Assembly: GCF_015206815.1 (NCBI RefSeq)
Contig: NZ_JADEXZ010000036.1
Span: 1 to 55,171 of the forward strand
DNA: 55,171 bases
Reading direction: 5' to 3'
Source of the DNA: Fortiea sp. LEGE XX443
GTDB taxonomy: Bacteria > Cyanobacteriota > Cyanobacteriia > Cyanobacteriales > Nostocaceae
Shown: positions 27,810 through 36,544 of the stretch, one piece after another
Layout: every line of letters starts with the position of its first letter
Position numbering within the stretch: the first letter of the stretch is position 1
Notes under the pieces: generated by a model
Told to the model about the DNA's origin: nothing
Databases searched by the model: none
Seen by the model: only the letters and a program-made list of their open reading frames with translations
Position numbers and translations under genes: made by a program

Positions 27810-28808
27810 TTACTTGTGCCGTTTTTGATGCCACTGCCAAGCATGGCTGACAATATCTTGAATGGATGGGTATTGCGATCGCCAGCCCAGAATTTTTTGA
27901 GCTTTTTCACTACTACCAATCAAAATAGGTGGATCACCAGGACGGCGATCGCATTCTTTGACTAAAATGGGTAATCCTGTAACTGATTCAGCCGCCGCAA
28001 TGACTTCTCGCACAGAGAAACCATTCCCATTACCTAAATTGAAAACTTCGCTGTCTCCACCCTTTAATAAATATTCCAAACCCAAAACGTGGGCATCTGC
28101 TAAATCGTTAACGTGAATATAATCACGAACACAAGTACCATCAGGCGTGGGGTAATCTGTACCAAAAATTGAGATAAACTCTCGCTTACCCAAGGCTGTC
28201 AACAATACCAAAGGAATTAAATGCGTTTCTGGATTGTGGTCTTCACCTAGCAAGCCGTCGGGATTAGCACCAGCAGCATTAAAATAGCGGAATCGAACTG
28301 ACTTTAAATCATAAGCGACATCAAAATCAGCAAGAATTCGCTCCACCATTAGCTTAGTAGCCCCATAGGGATTAATTGGGTCTTGGGGATGGTTTTCGGG
28401 AATTGGAACGACTTCTGGGACTCCGTAGGTGGCACAGGTGGAAGAAAAGACAAACTTGTTAATTGATGCAGCCAACATTGCTTCTAACAAAGTTAGCGTG
28501 CCGACAACATTGTTGCGATAATATTTTGCTGGGTCAGTTACCGATTCTCCTACGTAGGCGTAGGCAGAAAAGTGCATGACTGCGGCAAACTTGCGAGTTT
28601 TGAATAAATCGTCTAATAAAGGGCGATCGCTCGTATCACCCACGACCAGTTCTACTTGTAAAACCTTTTCTACCAACTCTTGATGACCATAAACCAGGTT
28701 ATCAAGTATTACCACGTCATAACCCGCTTGCTTAAGAGCAAGTACAGTATGGGAACCGATATATCCTGCTCCCCCTGTGACTAAAATTCTGGGCTTTTCA
28801 GGCGACAT
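27810..28808 (-). CDS. galE: UDP-glucose 4-epimerase
   Basis: 332 residues; interconverts UDP-glucose and UDP-galactose for envelope polysaccharides. It has an N-terminal Rossmann NAD motif (VTGGAGYIGSHT), catalytic Ser/Thr in FSSTCATYG, the YxxxK pair in NPYGATKLMVE, the substrate loop RYFNAAGANPDG and DGTCVRDYIHVNDLADAH. The length is typical. No sugar-gene cluster surrounds it; the membrane gene at 29058 is divergent. Confidence 0.96.
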   Translation of the reverse strand: MSPEKPRILVTGGAGYIGSHTVLALKQAGYDVVILDNLVYGHQELVEKVLQVELVVGDTSDRPLLDDLFKTRKFAAVMHFSAYAYVGESVTDPAKYYRNNVVGTLTLLEAMLAASINKFVFSSTCATYGVPEVVPIPENHPQDPINPYGATKLMVERILADFDVAYDLKSVRFRYFNAAGANPDGLLGEDHNPETHLIPLVLLTALGKREFISIFGTDYPTPDGTCVRDYIHVNDLADAHVLGLEYLLKGGDSEVFNLGNGNGFSVREVIAAAESVTGLPILVKECDRRPGDPPILIGSSEKAQKILGWRSQYPSIQDIVSHAWQWHQKRHK

Positions 28809-29057
28809 AGTTTTTCCCTCTGAGTTGACAATTTCTCAATTAATTTAGTCTACTGGTGCTACATGAACCACCTGGAAAATTATAAATAATAGACGCAGTG
28901 TGAAAAAATTGCTCTAAAATCACTACGACGGTAGTCTTTAGGTGTAAAGCAGGTAATATTTGCAGTCAAGTAAAAGTGCGATTACAATTTGACGGTCAAA
29001 TATACATCTTGCTCCAAACCCTAGGCTGACTGCACTAGAAAATTTGAGAGTTAATCT

Positions 29058-29702
29058 ATGTTCATATTGTTAAGCCGCGTACTGCTGTGGCTGCTTGTTG
29101 GCACTATCGTATATTCTTTGTTCCAGAGGTTCTATCCTCAAGGGACTTTTGCTGGGCGAGTAGTTTTAGTAATCGTTTTAGTTGTCCTAGCTTTGTCATT
29201 CATTAACCCCAATGAACCAGCTGTGGCATCTTTATGGAGGGTGGTATCATTTCCACTCAAGCCTTTGGGAGCATCAGTATTGCTGATGATTTTTGCAGCC
29301 CAGAAAATTAAGGGTGGTGGGATAGAGAAACCAGGAGGGTATTTGCTGGGGTGGTCTCTGACAATTTTACTGTTGTCCAGTACACCAGCGATCGCTTACT
29401 TTTTGGTCAGAGCGCCAATCGCCACAGTCACTAATCCCACATCTGGAGTACTTGTAGCATTAGCACCAGCAACTATAACTACCGATTTAGTGGATAGTAA
29501 ATTAGGGCGGACTGCTTTGGCCCAGTCCACCTTAGGCATGAACATCCCACCTTATTTGTTACAAAATCCTCAGCAAATTCGAGACCGAGGTTTGCGACTT
29601 GAGGACTTTGTACCCAGTGCTGAAACACTACAACTTACCACCCAAGTCTGGGAAAGTTATCTCAACCAGGTTTACTTTTTCTTGCGTGGTCGCCAGTCCT
29701 AG
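29058..29702 (+). CDS. Hypothetical membrane protein, N-terminus resembling YdcF-family proteins
   Basis: 214 residues with three or four hydrophobic segments: 5-22, 30-50 with the motif LSFINPNEPAVASLWRVVSFPLKPLG, 70-85 and 95-120. A soluble C-terminal part of about 90 residues (LRLEDFVPSAETLQLTTQVWESYLNQ) follows. The INPxE...LWRVxSFPLxPLG stretch is reminiscent of the membrane part of cyanobacterial YdcF/DUF218 proteins, but the DUF218 catalytic domain is absent. It is either a separate short family or a shortened relative. The function is unknown. Confidence 0.6.
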   Translation: MFILLSRVLLWLLVGTIVYSLFQRFYPQGTFAGRVVLVIVLVVLALSFINPNEPAVASLWRVVSFPLKPLGASVLLMIFAAQKIKGGGIEKPGGYLLGWSLTILLLSSTPAIAYFLVRAPIATVTNPTSGVLVALAPATITTDLVDSKLGRTALAQSTLGMNIPPYLLQNPQQIRDRGLRLEDFVPSAETLQLTTQVWESYLNQVYFFLRGRQS

Positions 29703-29724
29703 GGTTAAAAAAGTAAAATTAACA

Positions 29725-29758
29725 AGGCCGCAACGCTACGCCCTAGTGGCTGGCCTTA
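29725..29758 (+). terminator. Terminator-like hairpin
   Basis: AAGGCC and GGCCTT arms, with further partial pairing (GCC/GGC) inside, followed by a T-containing tail (ATTTAT). It lies 23 bases after the stop of the membrane protein gene and directly before the MITE copy at 29761. Confidence 0.55.
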
Positions 29759-29760
29759 TT

Positions 29761-29892
29761 TATAGCAGGTGACAGGGAACAGGCTTCCGCCGTGAGCGTC
29801 AGCCGAACGGTGACAGGTGACAGGGTTAAAAGTCTTTTAGTGCATGAGTTTTATCATTGGCCGATGTCCTAACTGCCTTGGCTACTGCTATA
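29761..29892. mobile_element. MITE copy 1 (TATAGCAG ends, TA target duplication)
   Basis: The element begins TATAGCAG and ends CTGCTATA, an 8-bp terminal inverted repeat flanked by TA. Tandem GTGACAGG/GAACAGG units near the left end contain a 27-bp GC-rich extra segment. The right 76 bases are identical to the copy at 33545-33649. It is non-coding. It lies in the 366-base gap between the membrane protein gene and the ABC exporter gene; the rest of that gap, 29893-30068, holds only promoter-like sequence. Confidence 0.85.
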
Positions 29893-30068
29893 AAAAAAGA
29901 ATCCCGAATTCAGAAGACAATTTAGATGGGTCAATTCTCCTCTATACTGACTTCTGTTGCTGCACGCGAGGAAACCTCGCCAACGCAGTTCTCTTTAGAA
30001 TTTTTTCTAGATAAAATATAAACCTACGATCCGTTGGTTTAGGATGATGGAGTTGCAAAATCGCTGTC

Positions 30069-31820
30069 ATGGCAAAATCTCGACGGCTGGCTAAACTCGG
30101 TGCTTACCTGCGTCCTCATTGGCTAGAGGCAACATTGGGCATTTTTGCTTTGTTGTCTGTCAATGGCTTGGGTGTTTATATTCCTTGGTTAATTCGTGGC
30201 TGTGTTGATAAACTTTCAACCCAATTTAGCTGGGATCAATTACTACATTATGTAGTAATCATCATTTTGTTGAGTTCAGCAATGTGGTTAATCCGCATGG
30301 CATCACGGATCTGGCTGTTTGGCGTAGGACGACAGGTAGAATTTGACCTAAAACAACGGATTTTTGAACATTTACTCAAGCTAGAACCTGCTTATTTTGC
30401 TACAAATACCGCTGGAGATTTGATTAGTCGAGCTACCAGCGATGTCGAAAATATCCGGCGATTGTTGGGTTTTGCGGTGCTAAGTTTAGCAAATACTTTT
30501 TTTGCCTACACTTTGACTCTGCCGGTGATGCTGACGATTAGTAGAGACCTCACACTGTATTCCTTAGCAGTTTATCCCTTCATGTTCTTGCTGGTACATT
30601 TGTTTAGCGATCGCCTACGCAAACAACAAGCAACTGTACAAGAGCAACTCTCTGAGATCAGTGAACTGATTCAAGAAGACATTAGCGGTATTGCTTTAAT
30701 TAAAATCTACGCTCAAGAAGAAAACGAGCGTCGAGCTTTTGCTAAAAAAAATCAGCAGCTTTTAAAAGCTAACCTGCAATTGGCAAAAAGCCGCAATGTC
30801 TTGTTTCCCTTGATTGGTGGTTTAGCTAATATCAGTTCTTTAATCATCATTTGGTTAGGAACAACACGCATTTCTGGAGGAAGTTTAGCAGTTGGTGACT
30901 TTTTAGCACTGTTGATTTATGTAGAGCGTTTGGTATTTCCCACTGCTTTGTTAGGCTTCACAATTACTACCTATCAACGAGGTGAAGTCAGTATTGATCG
31001 CCTAGAATCGATTTTCAGTGTCACACCCAAAGTTCAAGATGCAGCTGATGCTGTACATTTACCACTGGCCGAAATCAAAGGAGAAGTTACAGCGAAGAAC
31101 TTCAGCTTTACTTACCCAGAGGCGATAACACCTGCTTTAGATCATGTCAACTTTACAATTTCCCCTGGGGAGACAGTGGCTATTGTCGGAGCAATTGGTT
31201 CTGGGAAATCAACTTTAGCCAATGCCTTACCTCGGTTGTTGGATATTGGGACAGGACAACTATTTTTGGATGGCGTAGATATCACCAAAATTGCATTAGC
31301 CGATTTGCGGAGTGCGATCGCTTATGTTCCCCAAGATAGCTTTTTGTTCAGTACTACAATCAAAAATAATATCCGCTACGCTGACCCAGTAAGAGAACAA
31401 CAAGATGTAGAATCTGTGGCTGTCATGGCTCAGATTAATTCCGAAATTACTAATTTTCCCCAAAAATACGAAACTCTTGTCGGTGAACGAGGTATTACCC
31501 TTTCTGGCGGGCAAAGGCAACGCACTGCTTTAGCTAGGGCTATGCTAGTTGATGCCCCAGTTTTAATTTTGGATGATGCGTTATCTAGCGTAGATAATCA
31601 AACAGCCACAAAAATTCTCAAAAACCTTTCTAGTGGAACTGACCGCAAAACTGTGATTTTTATTACCCACCAATTATCAGCAGCAGCAGCGGCTGACCGA
31701 ATTTTGGTGATGGACAAGGGCAAAATTGTTCAAACTGGCAATCATATCGAACTTGTGCAGCAAGAGGGTCTTTACAGAACATTATGGAGCCAACATCAAG
31801 TCGAAGAATTGCTGCGTTAG
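30069..31820 (+). CDS. ABC exporter, fused membrane and ATPase domains
   Basis: 583 residues, half-transporter acting as a homo- or heterodimer. Six membrane helices (about 15-310), then an ABC ATPase domain (about 335-580) with Walker A GAIGSGKST, Q-loop in YVPQDSFLF, signature LSGGQRQR, Walker B VLILDDALS and H-loop ITHQLS. In the Walker A, GxxGSGKST is intact. It is of the MsbA/BmrA multidrug or lipid exporter type; the substrate is unknown. The kinase gene follows 79 bases later but is probably separate. Confidence 0.93.
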   Translation: MAKSRRLAKLGAYLRPHWLEATLGIFALLSVNGLGVYIPWLIRGCVDKLSTQFSWDQLLHYVVIIILLSSAMWLIRMASRIWLFGVGRQVEFDLKQRIFEHLLKLEPAYFATNTAGDLISRATSDVENIRRLLGFAVLSLANTFFAYTLTLPVMLTISRDLTLYSLAVYPFMFLLVHLFSDRLRKQQATVQEQLSEISELIQEDISGIALIKIYAQEENERRAFAKKNQQLLKANLQLAKSRNVLFPLIGGLANISSLIIIWLGTTRISGGSLAVGDFLALLIYVERLVFPTALLGFTITTYQRGEVSIDRLESIFSVTPKVQDAADAVHLPLAEIKGEVTAKNFSFTYPEAITPALDHVNFTISPGETVAIVGAIGSGKSTLANALPRLLDIGTGQLFLDGVDITKIALADLRSAIAYVPQDSFLFSTTIKNNIRYADPVREQQDVESVAVMAQINSEITNFPQKYETLVGERGITLSGGQRQRTALARAMLVDAPVLILDDALSSVDNQTATKILKNLSSGTDRKTVIFITHQLSAAAAADRILVMDKGKIVQTGNHIELVQQEGLYRTLWSQHQVEELLR

Positions 31821-31899
31821 TGTTTAATTACTGAAGACGATTTTTAAGGTAGCGAGTATAATTTGTCATTCTTCACCGACAATAATATACTTGTTTCCT

Positions 31900-33195
31900 A
31901 TGTTGCAATTTCTCCAGGAATTTTTCGCTGATGGCTCGTTTATTCCACATGGCCATTGCTACCTTTGGCGGCCGAGTTTGGTATGGTTACATATCTTATC
32001 AGATGCGCTAACTGCTCTAGCCTATTATTCTATCCCCGTCGCTCTGGTTTATTTTGTCCGCAAGCGACAGGATTTGCCTTTCAAATCGATACTTGTATTA
32101 TTTGGAGTTTTTATTGTTTCCTGTGGTACAACCCATGTCTTAGAAATCTGGACACTTTGGCATCCTACTTACTGGCTATCTGGTTCTATCAAAGCTTTTA
32201 CGGCTTTTATCTCGGTTTACACAGCAATTGTTTTAGTGCCAATAATTCCCCAAGCATTAGCTTTACCGAGTCCGGCAGCATTAGAAGCAGCTAACAGCCA
32301 ATTAAAACTTACCCTAAAAGAATTGGCGAATACCCAAGCACAATTGATTCAAACTGAAAAAATTTCTTCTTTAGGACAATTAATTGGTTGCCTTGCCCAT
32401 GAAATTAATAACCCGATTAATTTCATTTATGGCAATACCACACTCATCAAGAACTATACGGAAAATTTATTAGAATTAATAGAAATTTATCAGCAAAAAT
32501 ATCCCAATGTAGAACCAGAAATTGCAGATGTTAGTGAGAAAATTGACCTCTCTTTTATCCAGGAAGAATTACCAAAAATCTTAGTTTCTATAACAGTTGG
32601 AGTAGAGCGCATTCGCAAATTAGTCTTATCTCTGCGTAATTTTTCAAGACTAGATGAAGCTGAGTTAAAGTTAGTTGATCTTCACGAAGGTATTGATAGC
32701 AGTCTTTTGATTTTACAAAATCGTTTGCGAGGCACGGTAAATTATCCAGATATTAAAATCGTTAAAGAATATGGAAATTTACCAAAAGTCGAGTGTTATC
32801 CTCGACAAATCAATCAAGTGTTGATAAATATTTTGAATCATGTTACTGAAAATTTAAAAAAATCAATACACGGTAATCAAATATCAACAATTAATCAAAA
32901 AAGCACAACTAAAAATCCTCGAATTTATATTTCCACTGAGATTGTAAATAGCAATCAAATTATGATTAAAATTTCTGATAACGGTTATGGAATGACAGAC
33001 GAAGAAACACAAAAAATATTTGACCCATTCATGAATACTCAACCTACGGCATCAGGGACAAATATGGGATTATGGATTAGCCATCAAATTGTCGAAAATT
33101 ATGGTGGTCAACTGAAGTGTACTTCCATACCACTGCAAGGTACAGAGTTTTTACTAGCAATTCCAGTACGCATCAATCCCTTAAATCATGTGTAA
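31900..33195 (+). CDS. Ethylene-receptor-like (ETR1-type) sensor histidine kinase
   Basis: 431 residues from the ATG at 31900; a TTG nine bases earlier is less likely. The N-terminal three-helix domain (about 27-115) has the ethylene-binding signature of plant ETR1 and Synechocystis Slr1212. Asp35, Tyr42, Ile45 and Pro46 lie in helix 1 and the copper ligands Cys75 and His79 (CGTTH) in helix 2, equivalent to ETR1 Asp25, Tyr32, Ile35, Pro36, Cys65 and His69. A short linker coiled coil leads to the kinase: H-box LAHEINNP with His167, N-box QINQVLINILNHV, G1 ISDNGYGM, F FDPFM, G2 GTNMGLWIS. No receiver domain or adjacent regulator gene is present. A T-run terminator follows. Confidence 0.88.
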   Translation: MLQFLQEFFADGSFIPHGHCYLWRPSLVWLHILSDALTALAYYSIPVALVYFVRKRQDLPFKSILVLFGVFIVSCGTTHVLEIWTLWHPTYWLSGSIKAFTAFISVYTAIVLVPIIPQALALPSPAALEAANSQLKLTLKELANTQAQLIQTEKISSLGQLIGCLAHEINNPINFIYGNTTLIKNYTENLLELIEIYQQKYPNVEPEIADVSEKIDLSFIQEELPKILVSITVGVERIRKLVLSLRNFSRLDEAELKLVDLHEGIDSSLLILQNRLRGTVNYPDIKIVKEYGNLPKVECYPRQINQVLINILNHVTENLKKSIHGNQISTINQKSTTKNPRIYISTEIVNSNQIMIKISDNGYGMTDEETQKIFDPFMNTQPTASGTNMGLWISHQIVENYGGQLKCTSIPLQGTEFLLAIPVRINPLNHV

Positions 33196-33232
33196 ACCAA
33201 GAGATACCAGACTGCTTAAAAAGGCTGGGTAT

Positions 33233-33258
33233 CTAACGCTGATGGCGTTAGTTTTTTT
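33233..33258 (+). terminator. Intrinsic terminator after the ETR1-like kinase
   Basis: Stem CTAACGC (33233-33239) with GCGTTAG (33245-33251), loop TGATG, followed by seven T (33252-33258): a canonical rho-independent terminator. It overlaps a longer inverted repeat (33248-33293, TTAGTTTTTT...AAAAAACTAA) that spans to the next gene. Confidence 0.85.
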
Positions 33259-33306
33259 GGTACTTGGGCAGTATAAAGTACCAAAAAACTAATGTGGTAT
33301 ATAGTT

Positions 33307-34042
33307 ATGTTGAAAGATAAATTACTCCAGCGTCACATTGGCGCGATCGCTGCTTTAGCTATCATTAGCTTGCTGAGTTCATGGAGTGGACTACCATTTC
33401 ACCATGAAATTTATAACTCCTGGGATGGCTTTTTGTGGGGAATGGCAGATCCGGTGCTGGCGTTAGATAAATTAGTTGGTATCTTGACAATTGGTTTACT
33501 AGCGGCTGGGAATGTGCGCGGTAGATGGATAGCCGTTGCCCTTGTATAGCAGGTGACAGGTAACAGGTAACAGGTGACAGGGTTAAAAGTCTTTTAGTGC
33601 ATGAGTTTTATCATTGGCCGATGTCCTAACTGCCTTGGCTACTGCTATATTAGCCAACATTTTCGGAACGGTAATTCATCTATTACAGATAAATTTACCA
33701 GTTACAGAAATAGCGATCGCTATTGTCAGCATTGCTTGTGGTATGGTTCTAGTTATGCCAAAGCAGCCTAACTTGTTCACACTGCTAATGCTAACGGCGA
33801 TCGCTGGTTTATTTCAGGGTTATTTTAATAGTGACTCGATTCTTGAGGCAGGAACAATGCCTTCAGTGATTTATATTTTTGGTGCTGCCTTGACACAGTA
33901 TGCAGTGGTGATGAGTACTAGAGAAATTGGCACTAAAGTTAGTCAAGCAGAGTTGTCAGGTATTTTGCCAAGAAAAATGAGTTTAGTAGGCTTCGCTATC
34001 TGCGCTCTTGGTATTGTCTCTTTGAAACACTGGATAAACTAA
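33307..34042 (+). pseudogene. HupE/UreJ family membrane protein gene, split by a MITE
   Basis: The gene begins at the ATG 33307 (LKDKLLQRHIGAIAALAIISLL; an earlier in-frame ATG at 33292 exists). It reads through the HupE/UreJ hallmark HHEIYNSWDGFLWGMADPVLALDKLVG to a TAG at 33547-33549, exactly where the MITE enters. After the MITE the family sequence resumes in another frame (NIFGTVIHLLQINLPVTEIAIAIVS...TQYAVVMS...). Removing the element and one TA copy (103 bp) rejoins codons as VALV-LANIFGTV, giving an intact 210-residue frame. HupE/UreJ proteins are membrane proteins thought to move nickel or cobalt. The disruption looks recent because the rest of the frame is open. Confidence 0.85.
33545..33649. 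mobile_element. MITE copy 2, inserted in the hupE-like gene
   Basis: Core 33547-33647 (101 bp) flanked by a TA duplication (33545-33546 and 33648-33649). Ends TATAGCAG/CTGCTATA. The left part has tandem GTGACAGG and TAACAGG units; the right 76 bases are identical to the copy at 29761-29892. TA duplications are characteristic of IS630/Tc1-mariner-mobilised elements. There is no coding capacity of its own, although its right end is open in the frame of the downstream hupE half. Confidence 0.9.
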
Positions 34043-34101
34043 TTAAACTAAGTATTTGGTGTATGGCTTCTAAGTTTAGCCACAGTTAAGATTTCTCTGC
34101 C

Positions 34102-34776
34102 TTAAAAAGCTCCAACTTTACCAAAGATGACGTGGAAGGTTTTTGTAATCAGAAATAAGTCATACAATGGATGCCATTTTTCTTGGTAACGCAAGTCTAA
34201 ATCAACTATTTGTTCAAAATCTTTGACATGAGAACGACCATGAACTTGCCATTCACCAGTTAAACCCGGTTTGACATTGAGACGTTGCCAATGGCGCTGA
34301 TTGTACTTGGCTACTTCGTCAGCAGTAGGTGGACGTGTTCCTACCAAGCTCATTTCACCTACAAGCACATTCCAAAATTGAGGTAATTCGTCTAAGCTGG
34401 TACGACGTAAAAAACGCCCCACTTTTGTGACTCGGAAATCATTCTTGTTTTTAAAGATTAATCCGTTAGCTTCGTTTTGGACAAGAAATTTTAGTTGTTC
34501 AGCATCGTTAACCATTGAGCGAAATTTACGGAGTTGAAAAGGCCGTCCCTGGAGTCCATAACGCTCTTGAGTAAAGAAAACAGGGCCTGGGCTGTCGAGT
34601 TTAATCGCGATAGCGATCGGTATAAACACAACAGCTAAAATTATTAAACCCACCAAACTCCCCAAAATATCCAAACAACGTTTGAATTTAGAATCTACAG
34701 AAGAGTGTGGCGTATCTAATTTCCAAGTTTTGTAAGTAGCACCTTGACTGACGCTTTGCAAATGTGTTTGGTACAT
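34102..34776 (-). CDS. Undecaprenyl-phosphate sugar transferase (WcaJ/RfbP type)
   Basis: 224 residues, short catalytic form of the polyprenyl-phosphate hexose-1-phosphate transferase family. One hydrophobic re-entrant N-terminal segment (about 37-62, GSLVGLIILAVVFIPIAIAI) is followed by the signature run KLDSPGPVFFTQERYGLQGRPF, KFRSMVNDA, RRTSLDELPQFWNVL and MSLVGTRPP...KPGLTGEWQVHGRS. It starts glycan assembly on the lipid carrier for exopolysaccharide or O-antigen-like polymers. It is a solitary gene, so the polymer is unknown. Confidence 0.93.
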   Translation of the reverse strand: MYQTHLQSVSQGATYKTWKLDTPHSSVDSKFKRCLDILGSLVGLIILAVVFIPIAIAIKLDSPGPVFFTQERYGLQGRPFQLRKFRSMVNDAEQLKFLVQNEANGLIFKNKNDFRVTKVGRFLRRTSLDELPQFWNVLVGEMSLVGTRPPTADEVAKYNQRHWQRLNVKPGLTGEWQVHGRSHVKDFEQIVDLDLRYQEKWHPLYDLFLITKTFHVIFGKVGAF

Positions 34777-35241
34777 TATCTAGCCAGATGTATATTAATC
34801 AGGGTAAAATCACTTAAATTTGTTTCCGAATATAAACTTTGTATTATTATCAAAAGTGCTTTTATACGGTATATTTACTGAATCTTCATCAAGTTTACTA
34901 AACATATGAAATTTTATAAATTTTACATGAAGTATATTTTATCTATCTTTTGGAGGATGTTTAAGTAAATCTAATATGTATAAAAAAATGCGTGAATATT
35001 CAAACTAGCTACTAATTTATTAGATGAGCCAGAAAGCTAAACTGAAGTATCTAAGAAAAATATCTAAGTATTATGGGCAGCACATCCCTAAATAAATGAT
35101 GTAATCAGACTAACTTCAGATGGCACCTCTTGTTTGTAGATATGGGCAGATGTCATGAAATATGTACATCAGCATGAATACATAAAGACACACTGAGGCT
35201 AGAAACTGTGACTGGTATTTTTATGATGGGGTCGTGGAGAT
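34777..35241. other. AT-rich divergent intergenic region, no gene seen
   Basis: 465 bases between the sugar transferase (minus) and the coiled-coil gene (plus). Strongly AT-rich, without HIP1 sites, repeat arrays or convincing open frames. GGAG just ahead of 35242 serves as ribosome-binding site for the next gene. Confidence 0.5.
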
Positions 35242-35547
35242 ATGATTTCAGGTGGAGTCGAAGTTAAAGTTAGTCGCTTAGAATCTATTGTTGAACAGAT
35301 TGGAGAAGCAGTACTTACCACTACTGAGACGATTGAAAGTCTTGCAGAAAGATTAGATCATCTCAGTATGCAAGTTGAAGCCCAAGGAAAGCATTTGCAA
35401 CAGCAAAGCAATCAAATTTTTGCATTGTGTGATGCCCTTCAAAACCTAGCTCAATCTCAGGATTATACTGTGCAGAAACTCGCCCAACTTACACAAACAT
35501 TAGACAAGCTAACATCCTTGATTCAAGGGTTAGACGAGGAAGTATGA
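35242..35547 (+). CDS. Small coiled-coil protein
   Basis: 101 residues, almost entirely heptad-repeat helix (SRLESIVEQIGEAV, IESLAERLDHLSMQVEAQ, LCDALQNLAQSQ, VQKLAQLTQTLDKLTSLIQGL), no membrane segment. GGAG precedes the ATG. Small cyanobacterial coiled-coil proteins of this type have no assigned function. It points towards the ParA-like operon, whose last gene ends 177 bases downstream on the opposite strand; whether they are functionally linked is unknown. Confidence 0.65.
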   Translation: MISGGVEVKVSRLESIVEQIGEAVLTTTETIESLAERLDHLSMQVEAQGKHLQQQSNQIFALCDALQNLAQSQDYTVQKLAQLTQTLDKLTSLIQGLDEEV

Positions 35548-35724
35548 AGTATGACATTACCCCTAACATTACTGCTTTTTCATCACCTCTAGGGAGAGTA
35601 TAATATGATCAAATATTCAATTTGAGAGTATAGAAAAATACTTATACTTAGTTGATTCATCTCGCATTTATGCAAGGCTATTTTTCATGCTCAAAAATGC
35701 CAGAATCATCAAGTATTATTTTGG

Positions 35725-36486
35725 CTATTGCATAATCATCTGGGCTACTTGATCCATAACTTGACTAAAGGGATGTTCTGGATGACGTAAGCAGAATAAA
35801 TCGCTACTGGCTAGTTGAATCAATTCTTCGGACAGTGGTAAAACACCAGCTACAGGTGCGTTGTAGGTTTTTTCTACCTGTTGTTTGAGAACATCAAAAT
35901 CTAGGGCTGGTAGTGCTTTGTTGATTAACAATAACATCTTTGGTACTTCTAGTTTGCGGGCAACTTCCACTGTTACGGCTGTACCTTGAAAATCTTGGCG
36001 ATCGGGGCGTAAGATGAGAACCAAGATATCAGAAATGGCAATTGAGAGTAAGGTTTCTTCGTTGAGTCCTGGGTGGGTATCAATAAATAGGTAATCTAAT
36101 TTCAAAGTAATCAGCAGTTTTTGAAAGCCTTCATTGAGTAAGTTAAAATCGAATCCTTCCCGCAGAACTTTAGTAATATCTCTGGCTTTAATACTAGAAG
36201 GTGTTAAATAAATTCGTCCTTTTGCTCCTGCTGTTTGACCTAAAATTGAGGTAACGTCGTAGGCAGATTCTTCAATATTACAGCGTCCCCAAAGATAATC
36301 GTTGAGGGAGTATTTAATTTTCTGCTCATCAAAACCAAACAGGACGTGAATACCTGGAGACTGAATATCTGTATCAACAATACCAACCCGATAGCCATAA
36401 CGTGCAACTATTGCTGCTAAGTTAGCGGTGGAATTTGATTTACCTGTACCGCCGCGAAATGAGTGGATGGATACAATTTTTGACAT
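35725..36486 (-). CDS. MinD/ParA-type P-loop ATPase
   Basis: 253 residues from the ATG at 36484-36486, chosen because the ATPase fold starts at once (MSKIVSIHSFRGGTGKS); a longer frame adds unrelated sequence. The deviant Walker A is FRGGTGKS, with Arg11 where the ParA/MinD family normally has the signature Lys, Lys16 being the P-loop Lys. Other motifs are Walker A' IVDTDIQSPGIH, Walker B-like LDYLFIDTHPG and a late ILRPDRQDFQGT. It is the last gene of a CHASE2-wHTH-ATPase operon. A role in positioning or regulating a membrane complex is inferred; it is not a plasmid ParA, as no parB is present. Confidence 0.88.
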   Translation of the reverse strand: MSKIVSIHSFRGGTGKSNSTANLAAIVARYGYRVGIVDTDIQSPGIHVLFGFDEQKIKYSLNDYLWGRCNIEESAYDVTSILGQTAGAKGRIYLTPSSIKARDITKVLREGFDFNLLNEGFQKLLITLKLDYLFIDTHPGLNEETLLSIAISDILVLILRPDRQDFQGTAVTVEVARKLEVPKMLLLINKALPALDFDVLKQQVEKTYNAPVAGVLPLSEELIQLASSDLFCLRHPEHPFSQVMDQVAQMIMQ

Positions 36487-36544
36487 GGTGAAAATAGTTT
36501 TTTTAACCGAACCGCAGAGACGCAGAAAGTGCAGAGTAATAGTT

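Noticed and set aside
29058-29702. Truncation of a YdcF gene by the neighbouring MITE
   Set aside because: The frame ends in a normal stop 58 bases before the element, and no DUF218 remnant was seen on the far side.
33614-34042. Downstream part of the hupE-like gene as an independent gene with a TTG start in the MITE
   Set aside because: The first 11 residues come from the MITE end and the rest is the middle and end of a HupE/UreJ protein, so it is the second half of a broken gene.
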